A stretch of DNA of 8,931 nt from Desulfobacteraceae bacterium UBA2230 (GTDB lineage: Bacteria; Desulfobacterota; Desulfobacteria; Desulfobacterales; Desulfosarcinaceae), in the NCBI GenBank assembly GCA_002348005.1, contig DDYQ01000253.1:1-8931 (forward strand), read 5' to 3'. Numbering within the stretch: position 1 is the stretch's first letter; each line of letters opens with the position of its first letter. Of this stretch, positions 1 to 7,000 are shown one piece after another. A program made the position numbers and the translations under genes. The notes under the pieces were generated by a model. That model was not told the origin of the DNA. It saw nothing but the letters and a program-made list of their open reading frames with translations, and did no database searches.

Positions 1-616
1 GGCAGACCATGAATGCGCCATTATTATAAAAGGATCCGTCGGTTGCCAGGATATGAAGATGCGGATGGAAATTTTGGAAGTCGCCGAACGACTGTACGGC
101 GATCACCGCGCCGGGCATGGCATCTTCATAGGGGACAGCCTGTTTCAGATAAAGGCTTACCACCTTCCAGGCGCATCGGCTCAGGCCCGCCAAAAGGCTT
201 CGATCCAGCATGAAATAAATCCGCAGCCTTTTTGGAATGGAAAATACCCAATGACGGTGGGGCACACTTTTTAAAACATCTTCACAGAGCCACTCGCCGA
301 ATTCGATTACGCGTTTCTGATGACAGGACGGGCAGAAATTTCGCCGCTTACAAGAGTACGGGAGGAGAAATTCATGACCGCAATCTGTACAGCGGACCCT
401 GGCAAAACCAAAATGCAGATCGCCGCATTCCAGATACCGGCAAATCACCTGGCTCACATAGGGGCACCAGAAGCCGTACATGCGCGCATAGCGATCATCC
501 CAGGCCATCTCCAGCTGCTCGAAGTGCGCCTCGACGCATCGATAATATTGGCTGGCCTTGGGATTGCGCTGCTCGTACAGCTCAAAATCGCAATTGACTG
601 CCGCTGCATCCAGCAT
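1..616 (-). CDS. IS91-family HUH transposase, N-terminal half (partial, runs off the left edge)
   Basis: The minus strand is open from an ATG at 616-614 to the window edge, giving 205 complete codons. An in-frame TGA lies at 634-632 and no other start codon lies between them. The product begins MLDAAAVNCDFELYEQRN. It has a zinc-finger-like cysteine set at C64, C76-x2-C79, C89 and C95-x2-C98, followed by HQKRVIEFGEWLC, the arrangement of the IS91 zinc-binding N-terminal domain. Further on, residues 183-194 read FHPHLHILATDG; H186 and H188 form the HUH metal-binding pair of rolling-circle (Y1/Y2) transposases. IS91 transposases are usually about 400 residues, so about half is visible and the catalytic tyrosine(s) lie beyond the edge. 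The visible part has no stop or frameshift, so the gene may be intact. No clear Shine-Dalgarno precedes the ATG, which is common for IS genes. Family assignment is firm; the exact IS group is not. Confidence 0.9.
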   Translation of the reverse strand, partial: MLDAAAVNCDFELYEQRNPKASQYYRCVEAHFEQLEMAWDDRYARMYGFWCPYVSQVICRYLECGDLHFGFARVRCTDCGHEFLLPYSCKRRNFCPSCHQKRVIEFGEWLCEDVLKSVPHRHWVFSIPKRLRIYFMLDRSLLAGLSRCAWKVVSLYLKQAVPYEDAMPGAVIAVQSFGDFQNFHPHLHILATDGSFYNNGAFMVC

Positions 617-665
617 ATTCGCCGACCATTTTCAAAATCCATGAAAAGGCTCAGCGAAAAATATC

Positions 666-686
666 CCACAATGTAGCGCTATGTGG
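666..686. repeat. Imperfect inverted repeat upstream of the IS91 transposase
   Basis: CCACA at 666-670 and TGTGG at 682-686 can pair. Between them lie ATG and the perfect 8-bp palindrome TAGCGCTA (674-681). It sits about 50 bp upstream of the transposase start and could be part of the left end (terIS) or an operator for transposase expression. The role is inferred; the repeat itself is plain in the sequence. Confidence 0.45.
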
Positions 687-715
687 ACTACCTGTTTATT
701 GCGACGGATAGCGCG

Positions 716-727
716 CTGAGGCCTCAG
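716..727. repeat. 12-bp perfect palindrome CTGAGGCCTCAG
   Basis: A perfect palindrome in the gene-free stretch between the IS91 transposase start and the arsenic-gene remnant (617-828). It may be a protein-binding site or mark the junction between the IS and the ars fragment. I see no other gene or RNA signal in this stretch; reading frames there are short and unlike known proteins. Confidence 0.35.
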
Positions 728-828
728 ATCTCCGTTTATGTCATCGGTGTGATTCAATAGCCGGAAGTAGCCAGCAGAAGGTCCCGCGCGCGCCTGGAAG
801 ACGACGGCATTTTCCTGCTGCACACGGC

Positions 829-924
829 ATGGCCGAAATCGCCGAGGCCGTGGCCGTCGGTAAGATGGTCCAAAAGGGCGGCATGAGCGCCATGCGATAG
901 TTCGCCGACGATCTGCTGGAACAA
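829..924 (+). pseudogene. C-terminal remnant resembling a carboxymuconolactone decarboxylase (AhpD-like) protein
   Basis: The frame starting at 829 reads MAEIAEAVAVGKMVQKGGM, then SAMR, a TAG at 898-900, and FADDLLEQ. The pattern EIAEAV-x-VG-x-MV-x-KG is typical of the last helices of small carboxymuconolactone-decarboxylase-family proteins, which are often found in arsenic and redox operons. The upstream part with the expected CxxC...H active site is not recognisable in any frame, so this is a fragment. CAG to TAG at 898 is the simplest explanation for the stop. Beyond the TAG the same frame runs without interruption into ArsD. Assignment rests on about 30 residues and is tentative. Confidence 0.35.
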
Positions 925-1386
925 ATGCCCGCCGACCAAGCGCCCGTGAAAAAGTCCGCTTCGGAACAAAAATTCGAGTTGGAAATCTACGAACCGGCGA
1001 TGTGCTGTTCCACCGGCGTTTGCGGTCCCAAAGTGGACCCGCGTCTTGCGGTCTTCGCCGGCGCCCTCAAACAGACCGTCGCCCAGGGATTCGCCGTGGA
1101 GCGCTTCAACTTGGGCCAGGAGCCCCCCAGGCGTTCGTGGAAAACGCCCAGGTCAAGGCGCATCTGGCACACGAAGATCCCCAAAAACTGCCCTTCGTTT
1201 ACATCAACGGCGAACGGGTCTTTTTTCCGGCGCTATCCGGAAGCCGCGGAATTGTTCGCTTCGTTGGGATTGCAGCCCGGCGAGACTCCGCCGGATGTCG
1301 CCCCACAGAGTGCTATGCCCATGGCCGCCCATGGCCGACGCGGACACGGACGGCTGCTGCCCGCGGGGGGATGCGGCTGTAAAAAA
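925..1386 (+). pseudogene. arsD: Decayed ArsD arsenite metallochaperone/repressor (frameshifted)
   Basis: ArsD binds As(III) and hands it to the ArsA ATPase; in some operons it also acts as a weak repressor. In the frame of the ATG at 925 the product contains LEIYEPAMCCSTGVCGP; Cys27, Cys28 and Cys33 match the Cys12/Cys13/Cys18 As(III) site of the plasmid R773 protein. The frame continues through ERFNLGQEP. ArsD-like sequence then moves to the -1 frame (QAFVENAQVKAHLAHEDP, LPFVYINGERVFF), returns to the first frame (RRYPEAAELFASLGL), and shifts twice more near the end. The turning points are the runs C6 at 1123-1128, T6 at 1221-1226, CCC at 1328-1330 and G6 at 1365-1370. With these repaired the tail would read DGCCPRGGCGCKK, matching the paired C-terminal cysteines of some ArsD proteins. 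The first frame stays open to 1545, so a wrong-sequence product could be made. No convincing start codon or Shine-Dalgarno precedes the ArsD homology. No arsA or arsB is visible. Either a pseudogene or homopolymer sequencing errors. Confidence 0.8.
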
Positions 1387-1419
1387 AGGGCTGCCCCCAG
1401 CGCCAGCGGTCGGCCCTTT
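1381..1419 (-). terminator. Rho-independent terminator of the pstS-like gene
   Basis: On the minus strand, AAAGGGCC (1419-1412) pairs with AGCCCTTT (1392-1385, one G-U pair), and seven T residues end at 1381. It begins about 27 bp after the stop codon of the pstS-like gene, the expected position. On the plus strand the same hairpin is followed only by TTTCT, so it would be a weak terminator for arsD. Spacing and T-run support function in the minus direction. Confidence 0.75.
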
Positions 1420-1445
1420 CTCCAGCCGTTCGCACTGCAGCCGGA

Positions 1446-2255
1446 TCAGTTGTCAATGGGTTCCATGCCGTTTTTTTTCATAACGCTGCGGCCTTTTTCG
1501 GAGAAGGTGAAATCAATCAGCTTCTTCGCCGCACCGACGGGCTGACCCTTGGTGACAAACGAAAATATCTGATAATACGGATACGTCGGATCGCCCGGTG
1601 TCTTGCCGTCGATCTGAATTATTTTGACGGCTTCATTCACGGTATGGGCTCCCTGGGTGGTAAATGATATGCTCCAGGGGATGTGGGTCACCAGTTTGAC
1701 GACATTCGTGGACCGGTAGGTCATGAAAGCGTACTTGACATCGAAGCGCTTCAGGGCCAGCTGCCTGAAGTTTTTGTAGGCACCGGTATTTCTTTCCGGA
1801 ATTACCACAACAATCTCCTGGTCGGGTCCCCCCACCTCTTCCCAATTGGTGATGGTGCCATCGAATATGGCACGCAGCTGTTCACTCGATATATTGCGAA
1901 CCGGTGTTTTGGCATTACTGATGACGACCAGCGGCGCTTTGCAGAAAGGAGTCTCAACATAGCCGTAATCCTGATGGCTGAATTGGAGACGTTCCGTCGT
2001 GCTGGCGATGTCGGCGAAACCGTTCATCAAGCGATAAACAGCGGCATCCGATGAGCCGATGAACAGATCCACTTTCACATCGCTTTCCGCTGTGAAGATA
2101 TTTAAACCTTCCATGCCGAACGCCTCGTGGACCTGGGCCGAACTGCTGAAACGCAGTACTTCTTCGGCAACGGCCGGGGAATAGAGCAGATCGCCGGCAG
2201 TGATCAACAGAGCACTGAAGATAAACCAACGCAAAATAGACTTATTTTTGATCAT
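1446..2255 (-). CDS. PstS-like periplasmic phosphate/oxyanion-binding protein
   Basis: A 269-residue substrate-binding protein of the PBP2/PstS-like superfamily, which would capture phosphate or a related anion in the periplasm. I start it at the ATG at 2255 (MIKNKSILRWF) because AAGGAGG lies 4 bp upstream; an ATG five codons earlier would place that Shine-Dalgarno inside the gene. Residues 1-30 form a signal peptide with a basic N-terminus, a hydrophobic core (W10-A20) and an AVA cleavage site before Glu31. The body shows GFADIASTTER, the hallmark segment LRAIFDGTITNWEEVGGPD, and VVVIPERNTGAYKNF, where classical PstS has an R-x-x-GSGT-type phosphate loop. The C-terminal FTFSEKGRSVMKKNGMEPID is also family-typical. 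It is somewhat short and its first strand (LRFSSSAQVHEAF) lacks the usual GS-rich ligand loop, so phosphate specificity is not assured. No permease genes (pstC, pstA, pstB) are adjacent, and it appears to be a single-gene transcription unit. Confidence 0.85.
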   Translation of the reverse strand: MIKNKSILRWFIFSALLITAGDLLYSPAVAEEVLRFSSSAQVHEAFGMEGLNIFTAESDVKVDLFIGSSDAAVYRLMNGFADIASTTERLQFSHQDYGYVETPFCKAPLVVISNAKTPVRNISSEQLRAIFDGTITNWEEVGGPDQEIVVVIPERNTGAYKNFRQLALKRFDVKYAFMTYRSTNVVKLVTHIPWSISFTTQGAHTVNEAVKIIQIDGKTPGDPTYPYYQIFSFVTKGQPVGAAKKLIDFTFSEKGRSVMKKNGMEPIDN

Positions 2256-2259
2256 AAGA

Positions 2260-2266
2260 CCTCCTT
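2260..2266 (-). promoter_or_regulatory. Ribosome binding site deciding the pstS-like start
   Basis: On the minus strand AAGGAGG lies 4 bp before the ATG at 2255. A strong, near-consensus Shine-Dalgarno here selects the internal ATG (MIKNKS) over the in-frame ATG at 2270. Confidence 0.85.
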
Positions 2267-2281
2267 GCATTTTCTGTTAAA

Positions 2282-2297
2282 GGGGGTAAGGGGGTAA
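2282..2297. repeat. Tandem 8-bp repeat, GGGGGTAA x2, in the pstS-like leader
   Basis: Two perfect copies lie head to tail, followed by an inverted repeat GTAAG-AA-CTTAC (2294-2305). They fall between the predicted promoter and the ribosome binding site of the pstS-like gene. They could be an operator; they do not match the Pho box as I know it. Function unknown. Confidence 0.45.
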
Positions 2298-2317
2298 GAA
2301 CTTACTTTCTAGAAGTC

Positions 2318-2348
2318 AGTGTATGGCAAAAGGCAACTTGTTTGTCAA
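2318..2348 (-). promoter_or_regulatory. Sigma-70-type promoter candidate for the pstS-like gene
   Basis: On the minus strand a perfect -35 TTGACA is at 2348-2343. Weak -10 candidates follow: CATACA (2325-2320, 17-bp spacer) or TACACT (2323-2318, 19-bp spacer). Transcription would begin near 2312 and leave a leader of about 55 nt. The -35 is convincing; the -10 is poor, which could mean activator dependence. Confidence 0.45.
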
Positions 2349-2349
2349 G

Positions 2350-2442
2350 AAAAAAACCCACAACATGTGGTATAGGGAGAAGTGGGAATTGTTCCGCCGC
2401 CACAGACCGGCGGTCGATCAGAATCAAAAACCGGCGATTCTG
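2350..2442 (-). other. Putative IS91-type 3' end (oriIS) with hairpins
   Basis: Downstream of the transposase remnant (minus-strand sense) lie three small hairpins: CAGAATC/GATTCTG (2419-2425 with 2436-2442), GACCG-G-CGGTC (2405-2415) and CCACA/TGTGG (2358-2362 with 2366-2370). The last is followed by seven T residues and then, read on the plus strand, CAAG at 2346-2349. IS91 and its relatives place their oriIS end, a hairpin-bearing region after the transposase gene, directly against GAAC or CAAG tetranucleotides. The match in order and position is good, but the last hairpin plus T-run would also serve as a transcription terminator for the transposase. The boundary at 2350 is inferred. Confidence 0.5.
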
Positions 2443-2520
2443 GCGCTAAGCCTCTGCAAAACGTGAATTTCAGCCGAATTTGACCGTAGATATCGCGCAC
2501 GCCTCAGGAGTCATTTTCGG

Positions 2521-2690
2521 CTATTGAAGCCAATAATCGATGGGTGGAACCCGGGAGTAATCGTCATCATAGGTGAATTCGGGAATATATGTGGGATTCG
2601 GAACGGGCGGATCATGATTGTGGGTTTCCCAGAGGCCAAGATGCCGTAATATCTTTTCGATGACATCCCCAGCCTCAATGAAGGAAGAAT
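2521..2690 (-). pseudogene. IS91-family transposase, C-terminal remnant
   Basis: The minus-strand frame ending in TAG at 2523-2521 encodes SFIEAGDVIEKILRHLGLWE, then THNHDPPVP and a tyrosine- and aspartate-rich tail FTYDDDYSRVPPIDYWLQ. The segment (I)SFIE-x4-IEKILRHLGLW followed by a proline-rich linker and an acidic YDD tail is characteristic of the extreme C-terminus of IS91-like transposases. Homology begins near 2690; the frame extends upstream to an ATG at 2745, but MAKHNLQCFSPFRRH does not resemble the family and is probably flanking DNA. Only about 55 of roughly 400 residues remain. It is in the same orientation as the transposase at 616 to 1 but cannot be its missing half, because it lies upstream of that gene's start. 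Confidence 0.75.
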
Positions 2691-2753
2691 TGTCCCCCGG
2701 ATGGCGGCGGAAAGGGGAAAAACACTGCAGATTGTGTTTTGCCAAGAAACCTG

Positions 2754-2785
2754 TTGACCTTTGCGATGGCGTGGTACTTCAATAA
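2754..2785 (+). promoter_or_regulatory. Weak promoter candidate for the efflux operon
   Basis: TTGACC at 2754-2759 is a 5/6 match to a -35 box. An 18-bp spacer leads to TTCAAT (2778-2783), a 4/6 match to a -10 box, in an AT-rich stretch about 55 bp before the first operon gene. It is the best candidate in the 147 bp between the transposase remnant and the operon. I see no obvious regulator-binding palindrome and no adjacent regulator gene. Confidence 0.35.
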
Positions 2786-2825
2786 TTTTGATTTGCTTTG
2801 AACGGTTTTGGGGTTTCCCGGGATT

Positions 2826-2835
2826 AGGGAAGGGG
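2826..2835 (+). promoter_or_regulatory. Ribosome binding site deciding the membrane fusion protein start
   Basis: The purine-rich AGGGAAGGGG ends 2 bp before the ATG at 2838; its first half, AGGG, lies at a more usual distance. It supports MKSAERKG as the start rather than the upstream in-frame ATG at 2808, which would put this site inside the gene and add ten residues before the basic N-terminus of the membrane anchor. Confidence 0.65.
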
Positions 2836-2837
2836 TG

Positions 2838-4049
2838 ATGAAATCTGCCGAAAGAAAAGGATTGGTCGCGGCGGTGGCGGTTCTTGTCGTGGTGATTGTC
2901 GTTTCGGCGATCTTTGTCGTTATCCGCCTGCGGGGGAATGTCACGGGGGACGCTCCAAAGACTCGACCGATTCCGGTGGAGGTTCGGGCTGTGGAGCGAG
3001 GCCCCATCGAATTGCGCCGGACTTTCAGCGGTGCTCTGGAGGCGGGGGCCGAGTTTGTCGTCGCCCCCAAGGTGGGCGGACGGGTAAATCGCCTATTGGT
3101 CAACATCGCCGATCCTGTGCGGCGGGGACAGGTAGTCGGCGAACTGGACAACGACGAGTATGTTCAGGAAGTCGCCCAGGCCCAGGCGGAGTTGGCGGTG
3201 GCAACGGCCAATTTGGCCCAGAGCCGCGGCGCCCTGGAGGTGGCCCGCCGTGATTTTGAGAGGGTCAAGACGTTGCGTGCACGGGGCGTGGCCGCCGAGG
3301 CGCAGCTCGATACGGCCAGGGCCAACCAAGTGGCCAAGCAGGCTGAATTCGAGGTCGCCCAGGCCCAGGTAACACGCGCCGAAGCGGCTCTGGAAACGGC
3401 ACGCATCCGTCTTGGCTATACGCGCATTACCGCCGGCTGGAGCGGTGGCAGTGACGTGCGGGTGGTGGCCGAGCGTTATGTGGATGAAGGCGGGATGGTG
3501 GCAGCCAATGCGCCGTTGCTGCGGATCGTCGAACTCGACCCCCTCCAGGCGGCGATCTTTGTCGCCGAGCGGGACTATCCGCGCCTGCGTCCCGGCCAGC
3601 CGGTCGTTCTCACCACCGACGCCTTTCCCGACCGCGAGTTTCCGGGACGCATCGAGCGCATCGCTCCCGTCTTCAAAGAGACCACCCGCCAGGCGCGGGT
3701 GGAACTGGCCATCGACAACCCCAGCCAACGCCTCAAACCGGGAATGTTCGTTCGCGTCACGGTGACCCTTGACCGCATCTCCGATGCCGTTATTGTTCCT
3801 GAAGAGGCTTTGGTTCGCCGCGACGACCGCAGTGGCATCTTTGTGGTCAGTGCCGACGGCGGTGCCGTGACCTGGCGACCGGTGTCCATCGGTGTCCGCG
3901 ACGGCAACCGGGTTCAGGTCGAAGGCGAGGGGCTTTCCGGAAGGGTGGTCACTTTGGGCCAGCAGCTGCTCAAAGACGGTTCGGCCATCATCATCCCCGC
4001 CGATCAGATTGTGGAAACGGGGGAGAACAAGAAGACAACGCTACCATGA
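2838..4049 (+). CDS. RND efflux periplasmic adaptor (membrane fusion protein, AcrA/HlyD type)
   Basis: A 403-residue adaptor that would link the inner-membrane RND pump to the outer-membrane channel. A short basic N-terminus (KSAERK) is followed by one hydrophobic segment at about residues 9-29, with no lipobox, so it is anchored by a transmembrane helix rather than a lipid. Residues about 60-106 form the first half of the lipoyl/biotinyl-like domain ([15 protein letters not shown] and [12 protein letters not shown]). Residues about 108-200 are an Ala/Glu/Gln-rich coiled-coil hairpin ([17 protein letters not shown] ... [12 protein letters not shown]), ending at LGYTRITA, where the lipoyl fold resumes. 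A beta-barrel follows, with [20 protein letters not shown], and a membrane-proximal domain with [14 protein letters not shown] and VIVPEEALV. Length and domain order are normal for the family. The stop codon overlaps the start of the pump gene (ATGA), implying translational coupling. Substrate cannot be read from the sequence. Confidence 0.95.
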   Translation: MKSAERKGLVAAVAVLVVVIVVSAIFVVIRLRGNVTGDAPKTRPIPVEVRAVERGPIELRRTFSGALEAGAEFVVAPKVGGRVNRLLVNIADPVRRGQVVGELDNDEYVQEVAQAQAELAVATANLAQSRGALEVARRDFERVKTLRARGVAAEAQLDTARANQVAKQAEFEVAQAQVTRAEAALETARIRLGYTRITAGWSGGSDVRVVAERYVDEGGMVAANAPLLRIVELDPLQAAIFVAERDYPRLRPGQPVVLTTDAFPDREFPGRIERIAPVFKETTRQARVELAIDNPSQRLKPGMFVRVTVTLDRISDAVIVPEEALVRRDDRSGIFVVSADGGAVTWRPVSIGVRDGNRVQVEGEGLSGRVVTLGQQLLKDGSAIIIPADQIVETGENKKTTLP

Positions 4050-7000
4050 AACTCCCCGATTTCAGTGTTCGCCGTCCGGTTTTCACCACCATGATCACGC
4101 TGATTGTGGTGATTCTCGGCGTTTTTTCTCTGGCCCGCCTTAAGATCGATCTGCTTCCCAGCATTGAATTGCCGACAGTGACGGTGCGCACCGAGTACGC
4201 AGGGGCCAGTCCCGAGGTCATGGAGCGTTTGGTGACCCAGATCGTCGAGGAGATCGTCGGCACCGTTCCCGGTGTCATCGAGATGACCTCCCAGTCTTCC
4301 GAGGGAGCGAGTATTGTGCGGGTCACCTTCACATGGGGAACCAAAATCGACACCGCCGCAATCGATATCCAGTCCAAAATCCAGGATGAAATCAATGAGT
4401 TGCCTGAGGATATCGTCCGCCCTCGGATCAGCAAATTCGATGTCGCCAGCTATCCTGTCGTCGTTCTAGGGATATCCAGCAATCTCGATCCTGTCGATCT
4501 GACGCAGTTGATCGAGGATCATATCCGCTACCGTTTCGCCCGCCTGCCGGGAGTGGCTCAGGCCGACATGTGGGGGGAGTTCAAGCGCGAGGTGCGGGTC
4601 GAACTCGATCCCGGGAGGGTCAATGCGCTGGGGCTTCCCCTCAATCAGGTTCTGGAGGCCATCCGCAACGCCAATCTCGATCTCCCCGCGGGTAAGATCG
4701 AACAGGGGAGTTTCGAGGTTACCCTGCGGGCGCCGGCCGAGTTCGTCACCCTGGATCAGATCCGCGACACCGTGATTCTGCGGCGGGACGGGGCGGCGGT
4801 GACCCTGGGGCAGGTGGCGCGGGTGCGCGACACCTATGAAAAACCGACCCGCATCGTCCGTGTCAACGGCGAACGGGGGATACGGATCGCTCTGCGCAAA
4901 CAGGCCGATGCCAATACCGTCGAGGTGGCCAAGGGAATCCTCAGCGAAATCGAGGCTGTCAACAGGCTTTATCCCCAGGTCCGCATCATTCCGGTCATCA
5001 ATCAGGGCAACTTCATCGAGCGCTCAATCGCCAACGTCGCCCAGTCGGTCCTCTACGGCGGTGGCCTGTCGATCCTGGTCCTGCTCTTTTTTCTGCGCAA
5101 CATCCGCTCCACCCTGGTGATTTCCCTGGCCATCCCCATCTCGGTGATCGCTACCTTCGCCCTTATCTATTTCAGCGGATTCACCCTCAACCTGATGACT
5201 TTGGGCGGCCTGGCGCTGGGGGTCGGCATGATGGTGGACAGTTCGGTTGTGGTACTTGAAAACATTTTCCGCCGCCGGGATGAAAATCTCGAACAACCCA
5301 AGGAAGCGGCGGTGGAAGGAGCCCGCGAGGTCGGCGGTGCCATCGTCGCCAGCACCATCACCACACTGGTGATCTTTCTTCCCCTCGTCTTCGTGCGCGG
5401 CGTGGCCGGGGTTCTTTTTCAGGAACTTTCCTACGTCATCATCTTTTCCCTGGTCTGTTCGTTGCTGGTTTCCCTGAGCCTGTTGCCGATGCTCGCCTCG
5501 CGGTTCATCGAGACCCCGGATCATCTTAAAAAACGCTGTTCCCCCTCTGTTGAGCGCCTCATCGCATGGTCCGGTCACCTGTTCAGGAAGCTGGACAACG
5601 GCTACCGGAATCTTCTGTACAAGGTGCTGCGGCACCGTTTGCTGACGGTTGCCGTGGCCATGGGAACGCTTGCCGCCAGCCTGCTGCTGCTCCCTTTCAT
5701 CGGCACCGAATTCCTGCCGCCGAGCGATGAGGGGGAGGTGCGGGTGACCGGCGAGATGGAGATCGGCACCCGGCTCGATCTCCTCGATCAGCAGGTACGC
5801 AAGATGGAGGAGATCGTTTACCCTTCCGTGCCGGAAAAGGTCTCCTCGGTGATCAGCGTCGGCTCCTCCAGTTGGCGTCCCAGCGATGCCTCCAAGACCG
5901 AGATCAGTCTTTCCCTGGTCCCGGTTTCCCAGCGCCGGCGTTCCAATATCGAAATCGCCAACGACCTGCGCCAGCGTCTCCGCGGCAAAATTCCCGGTAT
6001 GGAGATTCGCACACACGCTCCTCAGGGGCAGTTTTTGCTGGAGCGGGTCCTGGGAGGCGACGAAGGACTGACGGTGGAGATCCGAGGTTTCGATCTGCCG
6101 ACCCTGGAGGCTCTCGGCAAGCAGGTGTCGGGAATGATCGCGGCCATTTCCGGGGTCACCGACATCGAAACCAGCCAGAAATCGGGCATTCCCCAGCAGG
6201 AGATCCGGGTCGACAGGGACAAGGCGGCCGATCTTGGCCTGAGCGTGCGGGATCTGACCAAGGTGCTGGAAACGGCCGTGGCCGGCTCCAAGGCGGGCGA
6301 GTTCCGTTCCCAGGGGAATTCCTACCGTATCTTCGTTCAACTCCAGGATGTGGAGAAACGGACTCTCGATGAAATACTCGATCTGACCCTGGCGACTGCC
6401 GGTGGCGGGCAGGTGGCGTTGCGCAACCTGGTTACCAGCGAGGCGAGCTACGGCCCGATCCTGATCGACCGCAAGGATCAACAGCGGCTGGTGACGGTCA
6501 AGGCCAACGTGGAGGGACGGGATATCGGCACGGTGGCTGAAGAGGTGCAGGCCCTGCTCGATGGGATACCCCGGCCGGTGGGTTATGAACTTTCCGTGGC
6601 CGGCAGTTTCGAAGAACAGCAGAAGGCGTTTGGCGAGTTGTTTGTGTCGCTGCTGCTGGCCCTGGTTCTGGTTTACATGGTGCTGGCCTGCCAGTACGAG
6701 TCGCTGCGGGATCCGGTCGTGGTCATGGCCTCGGTGCCGGTGGCCGCCGTCGGAGTGCTGGTGGTCCTTTTCCTGACCGGGACCACGTTGAACCTGCAGT
6801 CCTTTATCGGCTGCATCATGCTCGGCGGTATTGTCGTCAACAACGCCATTCTGCTGGTTGACCAGGCGGGACAGCTGACACGGGACGGAATGTCGGTGCG
6901 GCAGGCCGTGGCCGAGGCCGGAAGGCGCCGTCTGCGGCCCATCCTGATGACCGCCCTGACCACCATTCTGGCGCTGCTGCCGCTGGCTTTGGGAATCGGC

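Larger units (their letters stand above)
1..690 (-). mobile_element. IS91-like element, 5' (terIS-side) part
   Basis: This is the element that carries the transposase at 616 to 1. Its 5' boundary is not determined by the sequence. I place it provisionally just beyond the hairpin at 666-686, whose arms match the hairpin at the 3' end of the second IS91-like piece near 2358-2370. IS91 elements lack ordinary terminal inverted repeats and make no target duplication, so the end could lie anywhere from about 630 to 800. The 3' (oriIS) end is outside the window to the left. Confidence 0.5.

Noticed and set aside
232..676. Overlapping plus-strand frames of about 118-121 codons at the left edge
   Set aside because: They are antisense to the transposase, which has clear zinc-finger and HUH motifs.
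632..823. A 63-codon minus-strand frame directly upstream of, and in phase with, the IS91 transposase
   Set aside because: It ends in TGA before the transposase ATG, and its sequence does not resemble the N-terminus of IS91 transposases, which fits well from the ATG at 616.
753..2528. An 11-bp inverted match (TTCAATAGCCG at 753-763 and its complement at 2518-2528)
   Set aside because: Matches of this length are expected by chance in a window of this size, and the right copy lies in the coding end of the transposase remnant rather than at an element boundary.
2773..2797. A sigma-54-like pair (GG ... TTGCT) upstream of the efflux operon
   Set aside because: The GG and GC elements are 22 bp apart instead of the required 12, so the site does not fit.
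3093..3728. A 211-codon minus-strand frame opposite the membrane fusion protein gene
   Set aside because: Antisense shadow; no recognisable domain or ribosome site.
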